NCBI GenBank assembly: GCA_021324235.1
Contig: JAJPJM010000176.1
Location: forward strand, 1-38,821
Direction of reading: 5' to 3'
Length of the DNA stretch: 38,821 nt
DNA from: Verrucomicrobiota bacterium
Lineage (GTDB): Bacteria > Verrucomicrobiota > Verrucomicrobiia > Limisphaerales > UBA11358
Below are positions 15,330 through 23,858 of this stretch, piece after piece; positions within the stretch are counted from its first letter, which is position 1, and every line of letters starts with the position of its first letter. The notes below the pieces were generated by a model. The model did no database searches, was not told the origin of the DNA, and was given only the letters and a program-made list of their open reading frames with translations. The position numbers and the translations under genes were made by a program.

Positions 15330-15393
15330 AACCGCGGATTTCGCGGATGACGCGGATACAAAACTGTCCGTGTTCTCCGTGCAATCCGCGGTT
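15330..15393. repeat. nonamer-type palindromic repeat ending on a stop codon
   Basis: AACCGCGGAT at 15330-15339 pairs perfectly with ATCCGCGGTT at 15384-15393. Inside the left half GCGGAT recurs every nine bases (GCGGATTTC, GCGGATGAC, GCGGATACA). The element fills nearly the whole gap between the ABC ATPase and permease genes, and its last base is the first plus-strand base (15393) of the ATPase stop codon. Confidence 0.85.
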
Positions 15394-16610
15394 CATTTTG
15401 ATTTCTTCAGCAGCGACGAAAGTGTTTCATCCGCTTTTGACAAATCCACCGGCTCTGTCTTCGCGGCGGGAGCGGATTTGGCTGGGGCCGCCGGTTCCGT
15501 CGCCTTGGTCAAGGTTTCGAGTTTCCGCTCGTTGACGGCGGGTTCCGCCGGCGAGGCGGGCTGTGGTTTGGCCACCGGCCGGGCGGCTTCCGGCAGGGCC
15601 AGGCGTTCCAGGATTTTTTCCGTGGCCGGGGGTGGTTCCTGGGCGCCTGCCCGCAGATACGGCGCCACCCGGGCGCCGGAGATCGCGCCGCTCGTTTCCG
15701 CGGCGGCCTGACGCGCCCGCTGCACCACGTCGAGAAAATAGCTTTCCAGGTTTTGCGTCGGGTTATCCACGCGCACCTTGTCCGCGGCCACGTCGCGGCG
15801 AACAATTTCCAGCACGCGCTCCAGCGTTTCCCGCGGCAGCACCGGGGTCGTGATGCGCAGCGTGTCCGGCGTGGCGAGCAGCTCCTTGAGCGTGCCCATC
15901 GCCTGGATTTTGCCACCGTAATAAATCACCACCCGATCGCAGACGTCCTCCACGTCTGCCAGCAGGTGACTGCTCAGAATCACCGTCTTGCCGCGACGGG
16001 CCAGCGCCAGAATCAGGTCCTTCACTTCGCGGCAGCCGATCGGATCGAGGCCGGAAGTCGGCTCGTCCAGAATGACCAGGTCGGGGTCGTTGATCAGCGC
16101 CTGCGCCAGGCCGATGCGGCGCTGCATGCCCTTGGAAAATTCACCCACCACGCGCGTCTGGACCTTGCCCAGGCCGACCATTTCGAGCAATTGTTCCGTG
16201 CGATTGTTGCGTTCGCCCTTGGGCAGGTGAAACAGGTTCCCGAAAAAATCCAGCGTCTCGCGCGAATTGAGGTAGCGATAGAGATAGGATTCCTCCGGCA
16301 GATAGCCAATGCGCGATTTCGTCTGCACGTGCCGCGGCGAATGGCCGAAGACCTCGATGTGTCCCTTGGTGGGGTACAGCAACCCAAGCATCAGCTTCAC
16401 CGTCGTGGATTTGCCGGAGCCGTTGGGCCCGAGCAGGCCGAACACTTCGCCCTGCCGGACTTCAAAATCCACGTTGTCCACCGCGCGGGCCTTGGGACGG
16501 TTCCAGAAATCCTTGAAGACCTTCGTCAGCCCGCGGACGGAGACGACGACCTCGCCGGTGGACTGCGGATGGCGGACTGCGGATGGCGGACTGGATTCGG
16601 TTACGGGCAT
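15393..16610 (-). CDS. ABC transporter ATP-binding protein
   Basis: 405 residues. Walker A GPNGSGKST at 61-69, Q-loop near YLPEESYLYRYLNSRETL, signature FSKGMQRR at 158-165, Walker B with ILDEPTSGLD at 180-189 and the switch His H215. It energises an ABC-2 exporter, most likely with the permease immediately downstream and perhaps also the one at 22769-23731. Beyond about residue 300 the protein has an unusual Ala/Pro/Glu-rich, probably disordered tail of roughly 100 residues. The first codons (residues 6-17) are encoded by a heptanucleotide array, so the true start could instead be a later codon; the domain itself begins near residue 21. Confidence 0.9.
   Translation of the reverse strand: MPVTESSPPSAVRHPQSTGEVVVSVRGLTKVFKDFWNRPKARAVDNVDFEVRQGEVFGLLGPNGSGKSTTVKLMLGLLYPTKGHIEVFGHSPRHVQTKSRIGYLPEESYLYRYLNSRETLDFFGNLFHLPKGERNNRTEQLLEMVGLGKVQTRVVGEFSKGMQRRIGLAQALINDPDLVILDEPTSGLDPIGCREVKDLILALARRGKTVILSSHLLADVEDVCDRVVIYYGGKIQAMGTLKELLATPDTLRITTPVLPRETLERVLEIVRRDVAADKVRVDNPTQNLESYFLDVVQRARQAAAETSGAISGARVAPYLRAGAQEPPPATEKILERLALPEAARPVAKPQPASPAEPAVNERKLETLTKATEPAAPAKSAPAAKTEPVDLSKADETLSSLLKKSK
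16560..16594. repeat. heptanucleotide array at the start of the ABC ATPase gene
   Basis: Five seven-base units: GGACTGC, GGATGGC, GGACTGC, GGATGGC, GGACTGG. It encodes residues about 6-17 of the ATPase if translation starts at 16610. Same period as the arrays in rimO and upstream of icd but a different sequence. Confidence 0.88.
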
Positions 16611-16634
16611 AAAACTAAAACGGACGCTGCGGCT

Positions 16635-18626
16635 TCACGCCATTTTGGGCGTCAATTGGCCGGGTGCAGGACGCGGCGGTTCCACCGGTTCGGGGTGGAA
16701 ATGTTCCAGTTCCTCGCCTTTGCGCACGAGCCGGGCGCTGTTGAAAATCACGATCAACGAACCGACATTGTGCAAAATGGCCGCGGGAATCGGGCCGATG
16801 TAGCCGAGCGACGTGACCGTGAGGCCGACGACGATGAACAGCAGGCCGAACAGGAAATTCTGGTTGATGACGGCGCGGGTGTTGCGCGATAGCTTTATCA
16901 GAAACGGCAGCCGGCGCAGGTCGTTGTTCATCAGCGCGATCGTTGCGGTGTGAATGGCCACTTCGCTGCCTGCGGCGCCCATCGCGATGCCGATGTCACC
17001 GGCCGCCAGCGCGGGCGCGTCGTTCACGCCGTCGCCCACCACGGCCACGCGGTAACCCTTGGCCTTCATGCTGCGCACGAATTCGACCTTGTTTTGAGGC
17101 AGGCATTCACCCTTGGCCTCTTCGCAGCCTATTTCGGCCGCCACCCGTGTGACCACGGCCTGACGGTCCCCGGAAATCATCGCCACGCGCCGGACACCGT
17201 TGGCCTTCAGCTCGACCAGCGATTCCCTGGCTTCGGCGCGGGTTTTGTCCTGCAAACCAACCCAGCCGACGCAACGGTGGTCGCGCGCAACAAAGATCAA
17301 GCTCCAGCCTTCGGTCTCGTTGAGATCCACGGATTGGAGAAAATCCTCGGTTACGCCATTGTCCTTCAACCATTGCGCGCGCCCGACGAGCACGGTGGAA
17401 CCACTGACCTGGGCCTTGACACCCCGCCCGGCGGCCTCGCTGAAGTCCTTGGGTTCGACGAGCGGCACGCCGGCTTCATCCGCCAGTTGCGCCAGCGCCT
17501 TGGCCGTCGGGTGGTTGCTGTATTTTTCCGCGGACGCCGCCAGGCGCAGGAGTTCGGCGGGTTTGATTTCGCCGGCCGGGGCCAGGCGGCTGACGGCGAG
17601 CTGGCCGGTGGTGAGCGTGCCGGTTTTGTCGAACACAAAGGCATTAATGCGGGCAGCGAGTTCGATGTCGGCGACGTTTTTGATCAAGATGCCCAGGCGC
17701 GCGGCCGCGGACAACGCGGCGACCATCGCCGTCGGGGTCGCCAGAATGAAGGCGCAGGGGCAGGAAACCACAAACACGGCAATGACGCGGTTCAAATCGT
17801 GTGTAAACGCCCAGACCAGCGCGCCGATGACCAACACGAGCGGCGTATAAAAACCCATGTACTGGTCCACGATTTTCATGAGGGGCAGCTTGGTTTTTTC
17901 CGCCGCCAGAATCAGCTCGCGCACCCGGCCGAGCGTCGTGTCGGTGCCGGCGCGGCTGACCTTGATCTCCAGCACGCCGGTCAGGTTTTGCGTGCCGGCA
18001 AAGACCTCGTCGCCTGTCTTTTTGTCGGCCGGCAGGGATTCGCCGGTGATGGTGGCCTGATTGAAGGAGCCCTGGCCGCTGACGATGACGCCGTCCGCCG
18101 CGACGTTGTCGCCGGGGCGGATGCGGATCAGGTCGCCGACGGCGAGTTCACTGGCGGCCACCTCCTCCTCGCTGCCATCCGGTTTGAGGCGGCGGGCCTT
18201 GGTGGGCGTGAGTTGAATGAGCGATTCGATCGAGGCGCGGGCGCCCTCGGCGGTGCGGCTCTCAATGATTTCGCCGGTGAGCATGAAAAAGGCGACGATG
18301 CCGGCGATCTTGTAATTGCCGGATGCGAACGCCGCCAGCACGGCGATGGCGACCAGTTCATTGATGCTGAGGCGGCCGACGCGCAAATCCTTGATGGCGG
18401 TGACGACGATGGGGTAACCGAGAATCATCGAACCGAGGCAGGCGCTGGCGCTGGCGACGGCGCCGCCCTGTGTAAACAGCGCGTCCACGACGTAGGCATT
18501 GATGACGAGCACCACACCCGCGACGGCCTGCCACAGATGCGTCACGGAGTGTTCGTGGTCGTGGCCGCACTCGCACTCCGTCCCGTGCTCATGTTCATGA
18601 TGGCTCAAAAGCGATGTGACTTGCAT
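16635..18626 (-). CDS. P1B-type heavy-metal transporting ATPase
   Basis: 663 residues. A His/Cys-rich tail (HHEHEHGTECECGHDHEH, 9-26) replaces the usual metal-binding domain. Then paired helices, the actuator TGES motif (194-197), the metal-site CPC at 289-291 in VVSCPCAFILATPTA, the phosphorylated D333 in DKTGT, the HP dipeptide at 372-373, and GDGVND in the hinge. The last helix reads LHNVGSLIVIFNSARL, close to Zn/Cd/Pb pumps but with Asn where ZntA-type pumps have Asp. It should export a soft divalent metal or copper from the cytoplasm. It lies between the SPFH genes and the ABC ATPase, all on one strand. Confidence 0.93.
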   Translation of the reverse strand: MQVTSLLSHHEHEHGTECECGHDHEHSVTHLWQAVAGVVLVINAYVVDALFTQGGAVASASACLGSMILGYPIVVTAIKDLRVGRLSINELVAIAVLAAFASGNYKIAGIVAFFMLTGEIIESRTAEGARASIESLIQLTPTKARRLKPDGSEEEVAASELAVGDLIRIRPGDNVAADGVIVSGQGSFNQATITGESLPADKKTGDEVFAGTQNLTGVLEIKVSRAGTDTTLGRVRELILAAEKTKLPLMKIVDQYMGFYTPLVLVIGALVWAFTHDLNRVIAVFVVSCPCAFILATPTAMVAALSAAARLGILIKNVADIELAARINAFVFDKTGTLTTGQLAVSRLAPAGEIKPAELLRLAASAEKYSNHPTAKALAQLADEAGVPLVEPKDFSEAAGRGVKAQVSGSTVLVGRAQWLKDNGVTEDFLQSVDLNETEGWSLIFVARDHRCVGWVGLQDKTRAEARESLVELKANGVRRVAMISGDRQAVVTRVAAEIGCEEAKGECLPQNKVEFVRSMKAKGYRVAVVGDGVNDAPALAAGDIGIAMGAAGSEVAIHTATIALMNNDLRRLPFLIKLSRNTRAVINQNFLFGLLFIVVGLTVTSLGYIGPIPAAILHNVGSLIVIFNSARLVRKGEELEHFHPEPVEPPRPAPGQLTPKMA

Positions 18627-18631
18627 ACAAA

Positions 18632-18662
18632 TTTACGATTTACGATTGCCGATTTACGATTT
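18632..18662. repeat. heptanucleotide array upstream of the metal ATPase
   Basis: Units TTTACGA, TTTACGA, TTGCCGA, TTTACGA and a partial fifth. The array sits just upstream of the ATPase start codon at 18626, matching the position of the array upstream of icd (6541-6568), whose units are similar. Confidence 0.8.
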
Positions 18663-18670
18663 CAAATCCG

Positions 18671-18776
18671 GCGACGCGCTGCCGCCAGGTTTTGGACCGC
18701 GCCATTCTTCCGGCGCTTTCGAATCGCCACCCGCCGATCCAAAGCAACCGGGGGGCGGCTGCCGCAGTCCAGGACG
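18671..18776. other. GC-rich intergenic block with several hairpins, possible repeat
   Basis: No gene is visible between the SPFH gene and the metal ATPase here. The block holds GCGCC-ATTCTTCC-GGCGC (18699-18716 region), GCGGC-T-GCCGC near 18756-18766, and GGTTTTGGA facing TCCAAAGCAACC. The layout resembles dispersed intergenic repeats of related genomes, but no second copy lies in this window, so repeat status is unproven. Confidence 0.35.
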
Positions 18777-18805
18777 CCATCGTGTTCCAAGTCAGACTTT
18801 TCATT

Positions 18806-19903
18806 TTACGGATTCGCCGGTTCGGTTTTCGGCCCTGGCGGCTCGCGGTTCAACAATAGCCTCAATTCGGTGGGTTTGCCATTGGCGGTGGTTGGCAAAT
18901 AGGTCTTGAAATCCACGTTGGTCAGCGCCTGTCCCATCACTTGCACCAGCTCCTGCTGTCGGAACAAATCGGGATTGATCCCGTAATTCGGCAACAGGTC
19001 GCTAAACGCCTTGGCGTCAGCCTGGACGGATTGGACGTAGCGTGTCTGTGCTCTTCGGGCCTCGTTGATGATGGTTGAAGCCTGGGCATCGGCACTGTTG
19101 GTGGCCTGGTTTTCGTAGCTGTGCGCGTCGTCCAAAACCTTGTTCTGATTCTGGCGCGCCTCGGTGACCTGGTCAAAAACGTCCTTCAACTGCCGGGGAG
19201 GGATGCTTTCCACGTTGCATTGTTTGACGGTGATGCCGAGCCGTTCCTGGTCGGCGAGGTCGCTGACGCGTTGTTGCACCGCTTCCTGGAACCCGGCCAC
19301 GTCGCTGTAGAGAACATCGTCCACCTTGAAACGCGCCGCGGTGTCCAGCAACGCATTGTTCAGCGCGTTCTGAATGGTGTTGGAGGCCGAGGTAAACCCG
19401 AACACATAACGGATCGGGTCGTCCACCTGATAATAAAGGGTCGCGCGCGTGTGAATGATGTTGCGATCGGCGGTAATCGCATAACCGTCCACGCCCGGGA
19501 TCAAGGAAGGGCCGGGCGGCGGCAGGTTGCCGCTCAGTTCCTGCTCCGGCGTTTCGGCAAACCAGCCGACGGTGGAGGAAATTTTTTGGATTTCCGTAAT
19601 TGGAATCTTGACCACTTCGTCAATCGGGTAGGGAAACGACCAGTGCAACCCCGGTCCCAGCAGGGCTTCCTGTCCCTGGCCCACGGTTTTGCCGAAGCGC
19701 AGAATGACGGCTTTCTCCTGGGTGCCGACCTGGAAAAAACCGGAACCCAGAAAGACCACCACCAGCGCCACCATGACAAATTTGACAATGGCAAAGCTGC
19801 TGCGCAACGCCTCGGCCAGCGCCTGCGAACCGGCGTCTTCCGGCGCCATTGCGGTCGCGGAAGGCTCGGGTGCGGGATCGTGATGGTCGTGCTCGTCGCT
19901 CAT
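18806..19903 (-). CDS. SPFH/band-7 protein, HflK-like
   Basis: 365 residues: a His/Asp/Pro-rich N-terminus, one membrane helix (about 39-60), then the SPFH domain starting FQVGTQEKAVILRFGKTVG with GPGLHWSFPYPIDEVVKIP, followed by helices with FDQVTEARQNQNKVLDDA. Known HflK-HflC assemblies form membrane cages around the FtsH protease. Here the gene is third in a chain of three SPFH genes and overlaps the middle one by four bases. No ftsH is in the window, so the partner protease, if any, is elsewhere. A short Pro-rich end completes it. Confidence 0.88.
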   Translation of the reverse strand: MSDEHDHHDPAPEPSATAMAPEDAGSQALAEALRSSFAIVKFVMVALVVVFLGSGFFQVGTQEKAVILRFGKTVGQGQEALLGPGLHWSFPYPIDEVVKIPITEIQKISSTVGWFAETPEQELSGNLPPPGPSLIPGVDGYAITADRNIIHTRATLYYQVDDPIRYVFGFTSASNTIQNALNNALLDTAARFKVDDVLYSDVAGFQEAVQQRVSDLADQERLGITVKQCNVESIPPRQLKDVFDQVTEARQNQNKVLDDAHSYENQATNSADAQASTIINEARRAQTRYVQSVQADAKAFSDLLPNYGINPDLFRQQELVQVMGQALTNVDFKTYLPTTANGKPTELRLLLNREPPGPKTEPANP

Positions 19904-20811
19904 GGTCGATGGCTGGGCGGGTTGGTCAGGGTGCCATGGAATAAATCAAACGGCGGGATGCGGTCGTCGAAAAACAGGGTGGAACGCTGATTGAGCGCCT
20001 GTTTGATCGCATCGATGCTCAACAGGAAATTGGCCAGTTCCGGGTTTTGCTGGAAGACGGGCAGGGTTTTGGCGGCTTCCGCCACGCCCTCGCCTTCAAT
20101 CCGCGTGGCCTCGGCCTGGGCGTTGGCGAGGGTTTCATTGGCCTGCCGGTCGGCGTTGGCCTTGATTTTAATGGCCTCGGCCAGGCCTTCATTCTGCGCC
20201 TGGCTGATGAGAATGGTGCGCTCCGACTTCATGCGGTCGAACACCGCCTGGGTGACGCTTTCGGGCAGGCCGAGCTGTTGGATGCCGAGAAACTCGATTT
20301 GAATGCCATAGTTGTTGGTCTGCAACTCGTCCTGGACCATTTGTTCCATTTCCGCCTGAATCTGGTCAAACTGCAATTGCTTCGGGTCGACATTCACAAA
20401 ATCCGCGAGCGGGTGTTTACCCACCACGGTGATGTTGTCGCTGGCCAGCAAGCTTTCGAGCTGGCCCTGGGCGGCGATCACGGAACCGTCCTTGAAACTG
20501 TTCAGAAACGCCGATGGGTCCGAGATCCTCCAGCCGACATAAATGCTGGTGATGAGGCTGATTTGGTCCGCGGTCAGGGTCTCACGGAATTTCTCCTGGA
20601 AGTTCTGGATGCGCTCGTCGAATTTATAGACCTGCTGAACCGGCCACGGCCACCGCAGGTGCAGCCCTGGTTCACACGGGGGACCCGTAATCCGGCCGAA
20701 CGTCGTGACCACGGCCACTTCGGACTGGCGGACTTGAAAGGTGAACAGCAACAGCGCGAAAATGACAATCAGCACGGCGCCGGTAATAAGGGTGATGAGG
20801 TTCCGTTTCAT
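19900..20811 (-). CDS. SPFH/band-7 protein, HflC-like
   Basis: 303 residues, close to the size of HflC. One N-terminal membrane helix (about 5-26), then VRQSEVAVVTTFGRITGPPCEPGLHLRWPWPVQQVYKFDERIQNF and a C-terminal helical part with ERTILISQAQNEGLAEAIKIKANADRQANETLANAQAEATRIEGEG in scattered register, typical of HflC. It overlaps both neighbours by four bases (ATGA), so the three SPFH proteins are likely made together and could form a hetero-oligomeric ring. Confidence 0.9.
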   Translation of the reverse strand: MKRNLITLITGAVLIVIFALLLFTFQVRQSEVAVVTTFGRITGPPCEPGLHLRWPWPVQQVYKFDERIQNFQEKFRETLTADQISLITSIYVGWRISDPSAFLNSFKDGSVIAAQGQLESLLASDNITVVGKHPLADFVNVDPKQLQFDQIQAEMEQMVQDELQTNNYGIQIEFLGIQQLGLPESVTQAVFDRMKSERTILISQAQNEGLAEAIKIKANADRQANETLANAQAEATRIEGEGVAEAAKTLPVFQQNPELANFLLSIDAIKQALNQRSTLFFDDRIPPFDLFHGTLTNPPSHRP

Positions 20812-22694
20812 GGTGAATTGGTGGATGGCACATTCAGGTTCAAAAGGTCTTCCCGGATTTTATCCTCCAGATCAAACTGGAGCACGTTGTACGTGTTGGT
20901 TACGAGCAGGATATATTTGCGCGCATTGGCTGTGGCCTCGGGAAACATGTGGAAATACGCGCGCTGCCGGTAAACCGAGGGTGCGGCCGCATACGCGGCC
21001 ATCTGGTTGGTAAACAAGCCGGCCCGCGCCAGCGCCGCCAGTTCGGTCTGCTGCCGTTCCGCCTCGGCCCGGCTGATATCGGTAAAGGCCTGGGCCCCGG
21101 CCAGCGCATTGGTATGAATGGCTTCGGCCACCGCGGCGTTTGTCATGGCAATCCTCTGTTGGGTGGCCCCGACGACGTTTTCGTAATCGCCCGCCACCTT
21201 GACCGGCGGATGCAGGTCCTGCACCCCGACAAAAAGGATTTTTACGCCGAGCCGGTACCGGTCCGCGTCGTTTTGAATTGTTTCATGCAACTGCCGGGCC
21301 GCCTCCACCCGCGATTGGGACAATACCGCGTTCAAATCCGCGCCCGCCAGATAATGAACAATCGCCCGGGTGGCCAGGTCCTGGAGCAGGTTGGTCGGGT
21401 CGGCGTTATGGTAGGCCCAATCCAGCACGTTGGTGATCTGAAATTGCACCGGAATGCTGATGTCAATCAGGCCCACCGGCGCCACTTTCAACCGGTCGCC
21501 GCTGTTGGCGGTGGAATTGGTGATCGTCTCCGCCGCCCGGTTGCCAACGAGAAAATTGACCTCCTCGGTGTGGACGACGGTCCACAAAATTGTCCGGTCG
21601 GCTTCGCTTTGCGCATTGGGCGTAAAACCGACGTTGAACGTCTGGATCTGGCCGGTGCGATAGCGCTGGACCTGGTCAACCGGCCAGGGCCATTTGAGAT
21701 GCGCGCCCGGGTCCAAAACGGGCTGCCCGGCGGCCAGCCGGCCAAAATGTTCCAGCACGCCCTGTTCGCCCGGCTCGATAATCACCACGCCGGTGGACAG
21801 CAGCAGCGCCGCCAACTGCGCCAGAAACAGGACGGGCAGGCTTTTCTTGAGCAGTTGGAAAAACCAGGTCTCGGACACCTTGAAACCGAATTGATAATCC
21901 AGCGCCTGGGCCGCCGTGGTGAACAAGCTTTCCGGCTGGGCCAGCAGGCCGACGATCCGGCTGTCGTAAAGCAGGCGGGCGACCTTGCCCTTCACCCGCG
22001 GGCGGTAAATTTCCAGCAGCAACATCATGAGGGTTTCCACCGCCATCAACCCCAGCAGCACGCACAGAATGCGCGCCAGATAGGAATCAATCCGGGGAAA
22101 CTCCGTTTTGACCCCGGCGATGCCGAGGGCCGTCACAAAGCAAATATAAGCGCCGGCCAGCAAAAAACTCGCGCCGGGTCGCAGCAACCGGTGGTTTTCC
22201 AGCCGGGCGATGGTTACGGAAAAGCGTCCGACCAGAAACAACAACAGCGCGAAAATGCCGAACAACGCGAGTGCCGGCATGGCCCGTTCGGGGGCGATGG
22301 CGGCCGTGGTTTTGGAAATCCAGCGCCAGAGCAGATACGCGCCGCCGCCCTCCAGCAGCAACAACAACACGCTGAAACCCGGCACCAGAAACTTCTCAAA
22401 CAGTTCGCGCGACTGGCGGGCGGGAAAACCTCCGGCGTCCTTTGTTTCAAACAGCGTGGTCCCGCCGCGGGTGCGGGCCAGTTCCTCCACCTCCAGCTTT
22501 TCCAGACGTTCGTTTTCCTCCAGCCGCATCTGAAACCAGCTCGCAAACGCCACCAGCGTTCCCAGTCCCAGGAAGATCGCGGCGGCCTGTCCCGCCAGCG
22601 AATTCACGTAGGCGGTCACGGCAAACGCGGCGATGAAAATCGCCAGCGCGGCGACCAGATTCACCAGGCCGTTCTTTTGAACGTTGCGTTCCAT
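20808..22694 (-). CDS. SPFH protein fused to a polytopic membrane domain
   Basis: 628 residues. The N-terminal half (about 10-315) has around seven hydrophobic helices, for example VNLVAALAIFIAAFAVTAYV, FLVPGFSVLLLLLEGGGAYL and SLPVLFLAQLAALLLSTGVV, with basic/acidic cytoplasmic loops. The last helix leads straight into an HflK-like SPFH domain (about 316-560): IIEPGEQGVLEHFGRL, DPGAHLKWPWPVDQVQRYR, PVQFQITNVLDWAYH. HflK normally has only one helix, so this is an enlarged architecture. It is the first of three SPFH genes and lies 74 bases after an ABC-2 permease gene. I do not recognise the membrane domain. Confidence 0.85.
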   Translation of the reverse strand: MERNVQKNGLVNLVAALAIFIAAFAVTAYVNSLAGQAAAIFLGLGTLVAFASWFQMRLEENERLEKLEVEELARTRGGTTLFETKDAGGFPARQSRELFEKFLVPGFSVLLLLLEGGGAYLLWRWISKTTAAIAPERAMPALALFGIFALLLFLVGRFSVTIARLENHRLLRPGASFLLAGAYICFVTALGIAGVKTEFPRIDSYLARILCVLLGLMAVETLMMLLLEIYRPRVKGKVARLLYDSRIVGLLAQPESLFTTAAQALDYQFGFKVSETWFFQLLKKSLPVLFLAQLAALLLSTGVVIIEPGEQGVLEHFGRLAAGQPVLDPGAHLKWPWPVDQVQRYRTGQIQTFNVGFTPNAQSEADRTILWTVVHTEEVNFLVGNRAAETITNSTANSGDRLKVAPVGLIDISIPVQFQITNVLDWAYHNADPTNLLQDLATRAIVHYLAGADLNAVLSQSRVEAARQLHETIQNDADRYRLGVKILFVGVQDLHPPVKVAGDYENVVGATQQRIAMTNAAVAEAIHTNALAGAQAFTDISRAEAERQQTELAALARAGLFTNQMAAYAAAPSVYRQRAYFHMFPEATANARKYILLVTNTYNVLQFDLEDKIREDLLNLNVPSTNSP

Positions 22695-22768
22695 TTAGTT
22701 TCGTTAAGTGATTAAATTGCTCAATCGTCAAGCCGGCGACGGGGCTCAACCGCCTGACGACTCGTGTC

Positions 22769-23731
22769 CTAACTCAATTCGCGTTCTTCAAACAGCGCCG
22801 TGCCAATGGCCAGCGCCGCGCCCGCGTAACCGACGGTATAGGCAAAAGCCTTGGCCACGTAATCCCAGTGGAATGTGCTTTTGCCCATGTCTAGGGCGTC
22901 CGCGAGCCAGAAAAGCTGCCAGTTTGGGATGACGGTGTAAAGCGTTGAAGCCCACCAATTGCCTGCTTCCGCCCGCTGGCCGAAGAGATAATCCGACATC
23001 AACCCGATCAGGAAAAATGCCGAACAAACCGCCAGTGTCGGAATGGTGTCCAGCCGCGTCGAACACGCCAGCGCCAGCGCCGCCAGAATCCATACCGCAA
23101 ACAAAATTAAAATTCCCGCCGGCACCAGCCGCCAGTCCACGTGTGCCAACGTAAACAAGCTCTGTTCCTGGTGGGTGAACCGGACGATGACGAACGCGGA
23201 GAGGGTCGCGGTCACGACCAGGGCCAGCACGGCATCGCTGACAAACGGCCGGCGCAGGAAAAAATTGCTGAATCCGCCCAGCGCATAGGCGATGACCACC
23301 CCCGCCGCGAAAACGCCGAGGGCGGCCAGGTCCGTGCTGCCGTAAGCGTCAAACGCCATCTTGCTGCACAGCAACACCCCGATGAGATTGACATACGTCA
23401 GCAACGTCAGCGCCGCGGCCAGGCCGGCGTACTTGGCCAGCAGGAATTGCGCGCGCCCGACCGGTTTGGCCAGCACCGCCAGCGCCGTGCCCACGCGGAT
23501 TTCGCGGGCCAGCGACGCGGAAGCGCTCAGCACGGCGCCAAACAATCCGGAGAGCAGCATCACCGCCAGGGCGCTGTTTTTGACCAGCTTGGGCTCGTCC
23601 CCCAGTGCGAAGTAATAAGGCACCGCCAGAAACAGTTCAAAAACCACCGACCCGGTCATCAACAGCAAAAACACGGGTTGCCGGATTAATTCCATAAAGG
23701 CATTGGCAGCGATGGTGAAAAACTGTCGCAT
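22769..23731 (-). CDS. ABC-2 type transporter permease
   Basis: 320 residues with six or more helices and the ABC-2 pattern SASASLAREIRVGTALAVLAKPV followed by GRAQFLLAKYAGL, in which AREIR and the KPV turn form the ATPase contact. It has no large extracytoplasmic loop, unlike the permease at 13947. No ATPase gene is adjacent, so it may share the ATPase at 15393-16610 as one half of a hetero-dimer. It is the first gene of the membrane cluster and lies 127 bases after purL. Confidence 0.85.
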   Translation of the reverse strand: MRQFFTIAANAFMELIRQPVFLLLMTGSVVFELFLAVPYYFALGDEPKLVKNSALAVMLLSGLFGAVLSASASLAREIRVGTALAVLAKPVGRAQFLLAKYAGLAAALTLLTYVNLIGVLLCSKMAFDAYGSTDLAALGVFAAGVVIAYALGGFSNFFLRRPFVSDAVLALVVTATLSAFVIVRFTHQEQSLFTLAHVDWRLVPAGILILFAVWILAALALACSTRLDTIPTLAVCSAFFLIGLMSDYLFGQRAEAGNWWASTLYTVIPNWQLFWLADALDMGKSTFHWDYVAKAFAYTVGYAGAALAIGTALFEERELS

Positions 23732-23858
23732 GATAAATTTCCGTCAAGTTACGCAACCGGCGGCAAATTGCCAGCGGTTAATCCGCTCGACGCGCAGGTC
23801 ATGGCTGAGCTTTCAGGAAAATGGAGCATCGGGCCGGCCGTTTCGTTCAAAATGAGGT

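Noticed and set aside
15393-16610. The Ala/Pro-rich tail of the ABC ATPase as another repeat-derived insertion.
   Set aside because: No palindrome or short-period array was found in the coding bases of the tail; it looks like an ordinary disordered extension.
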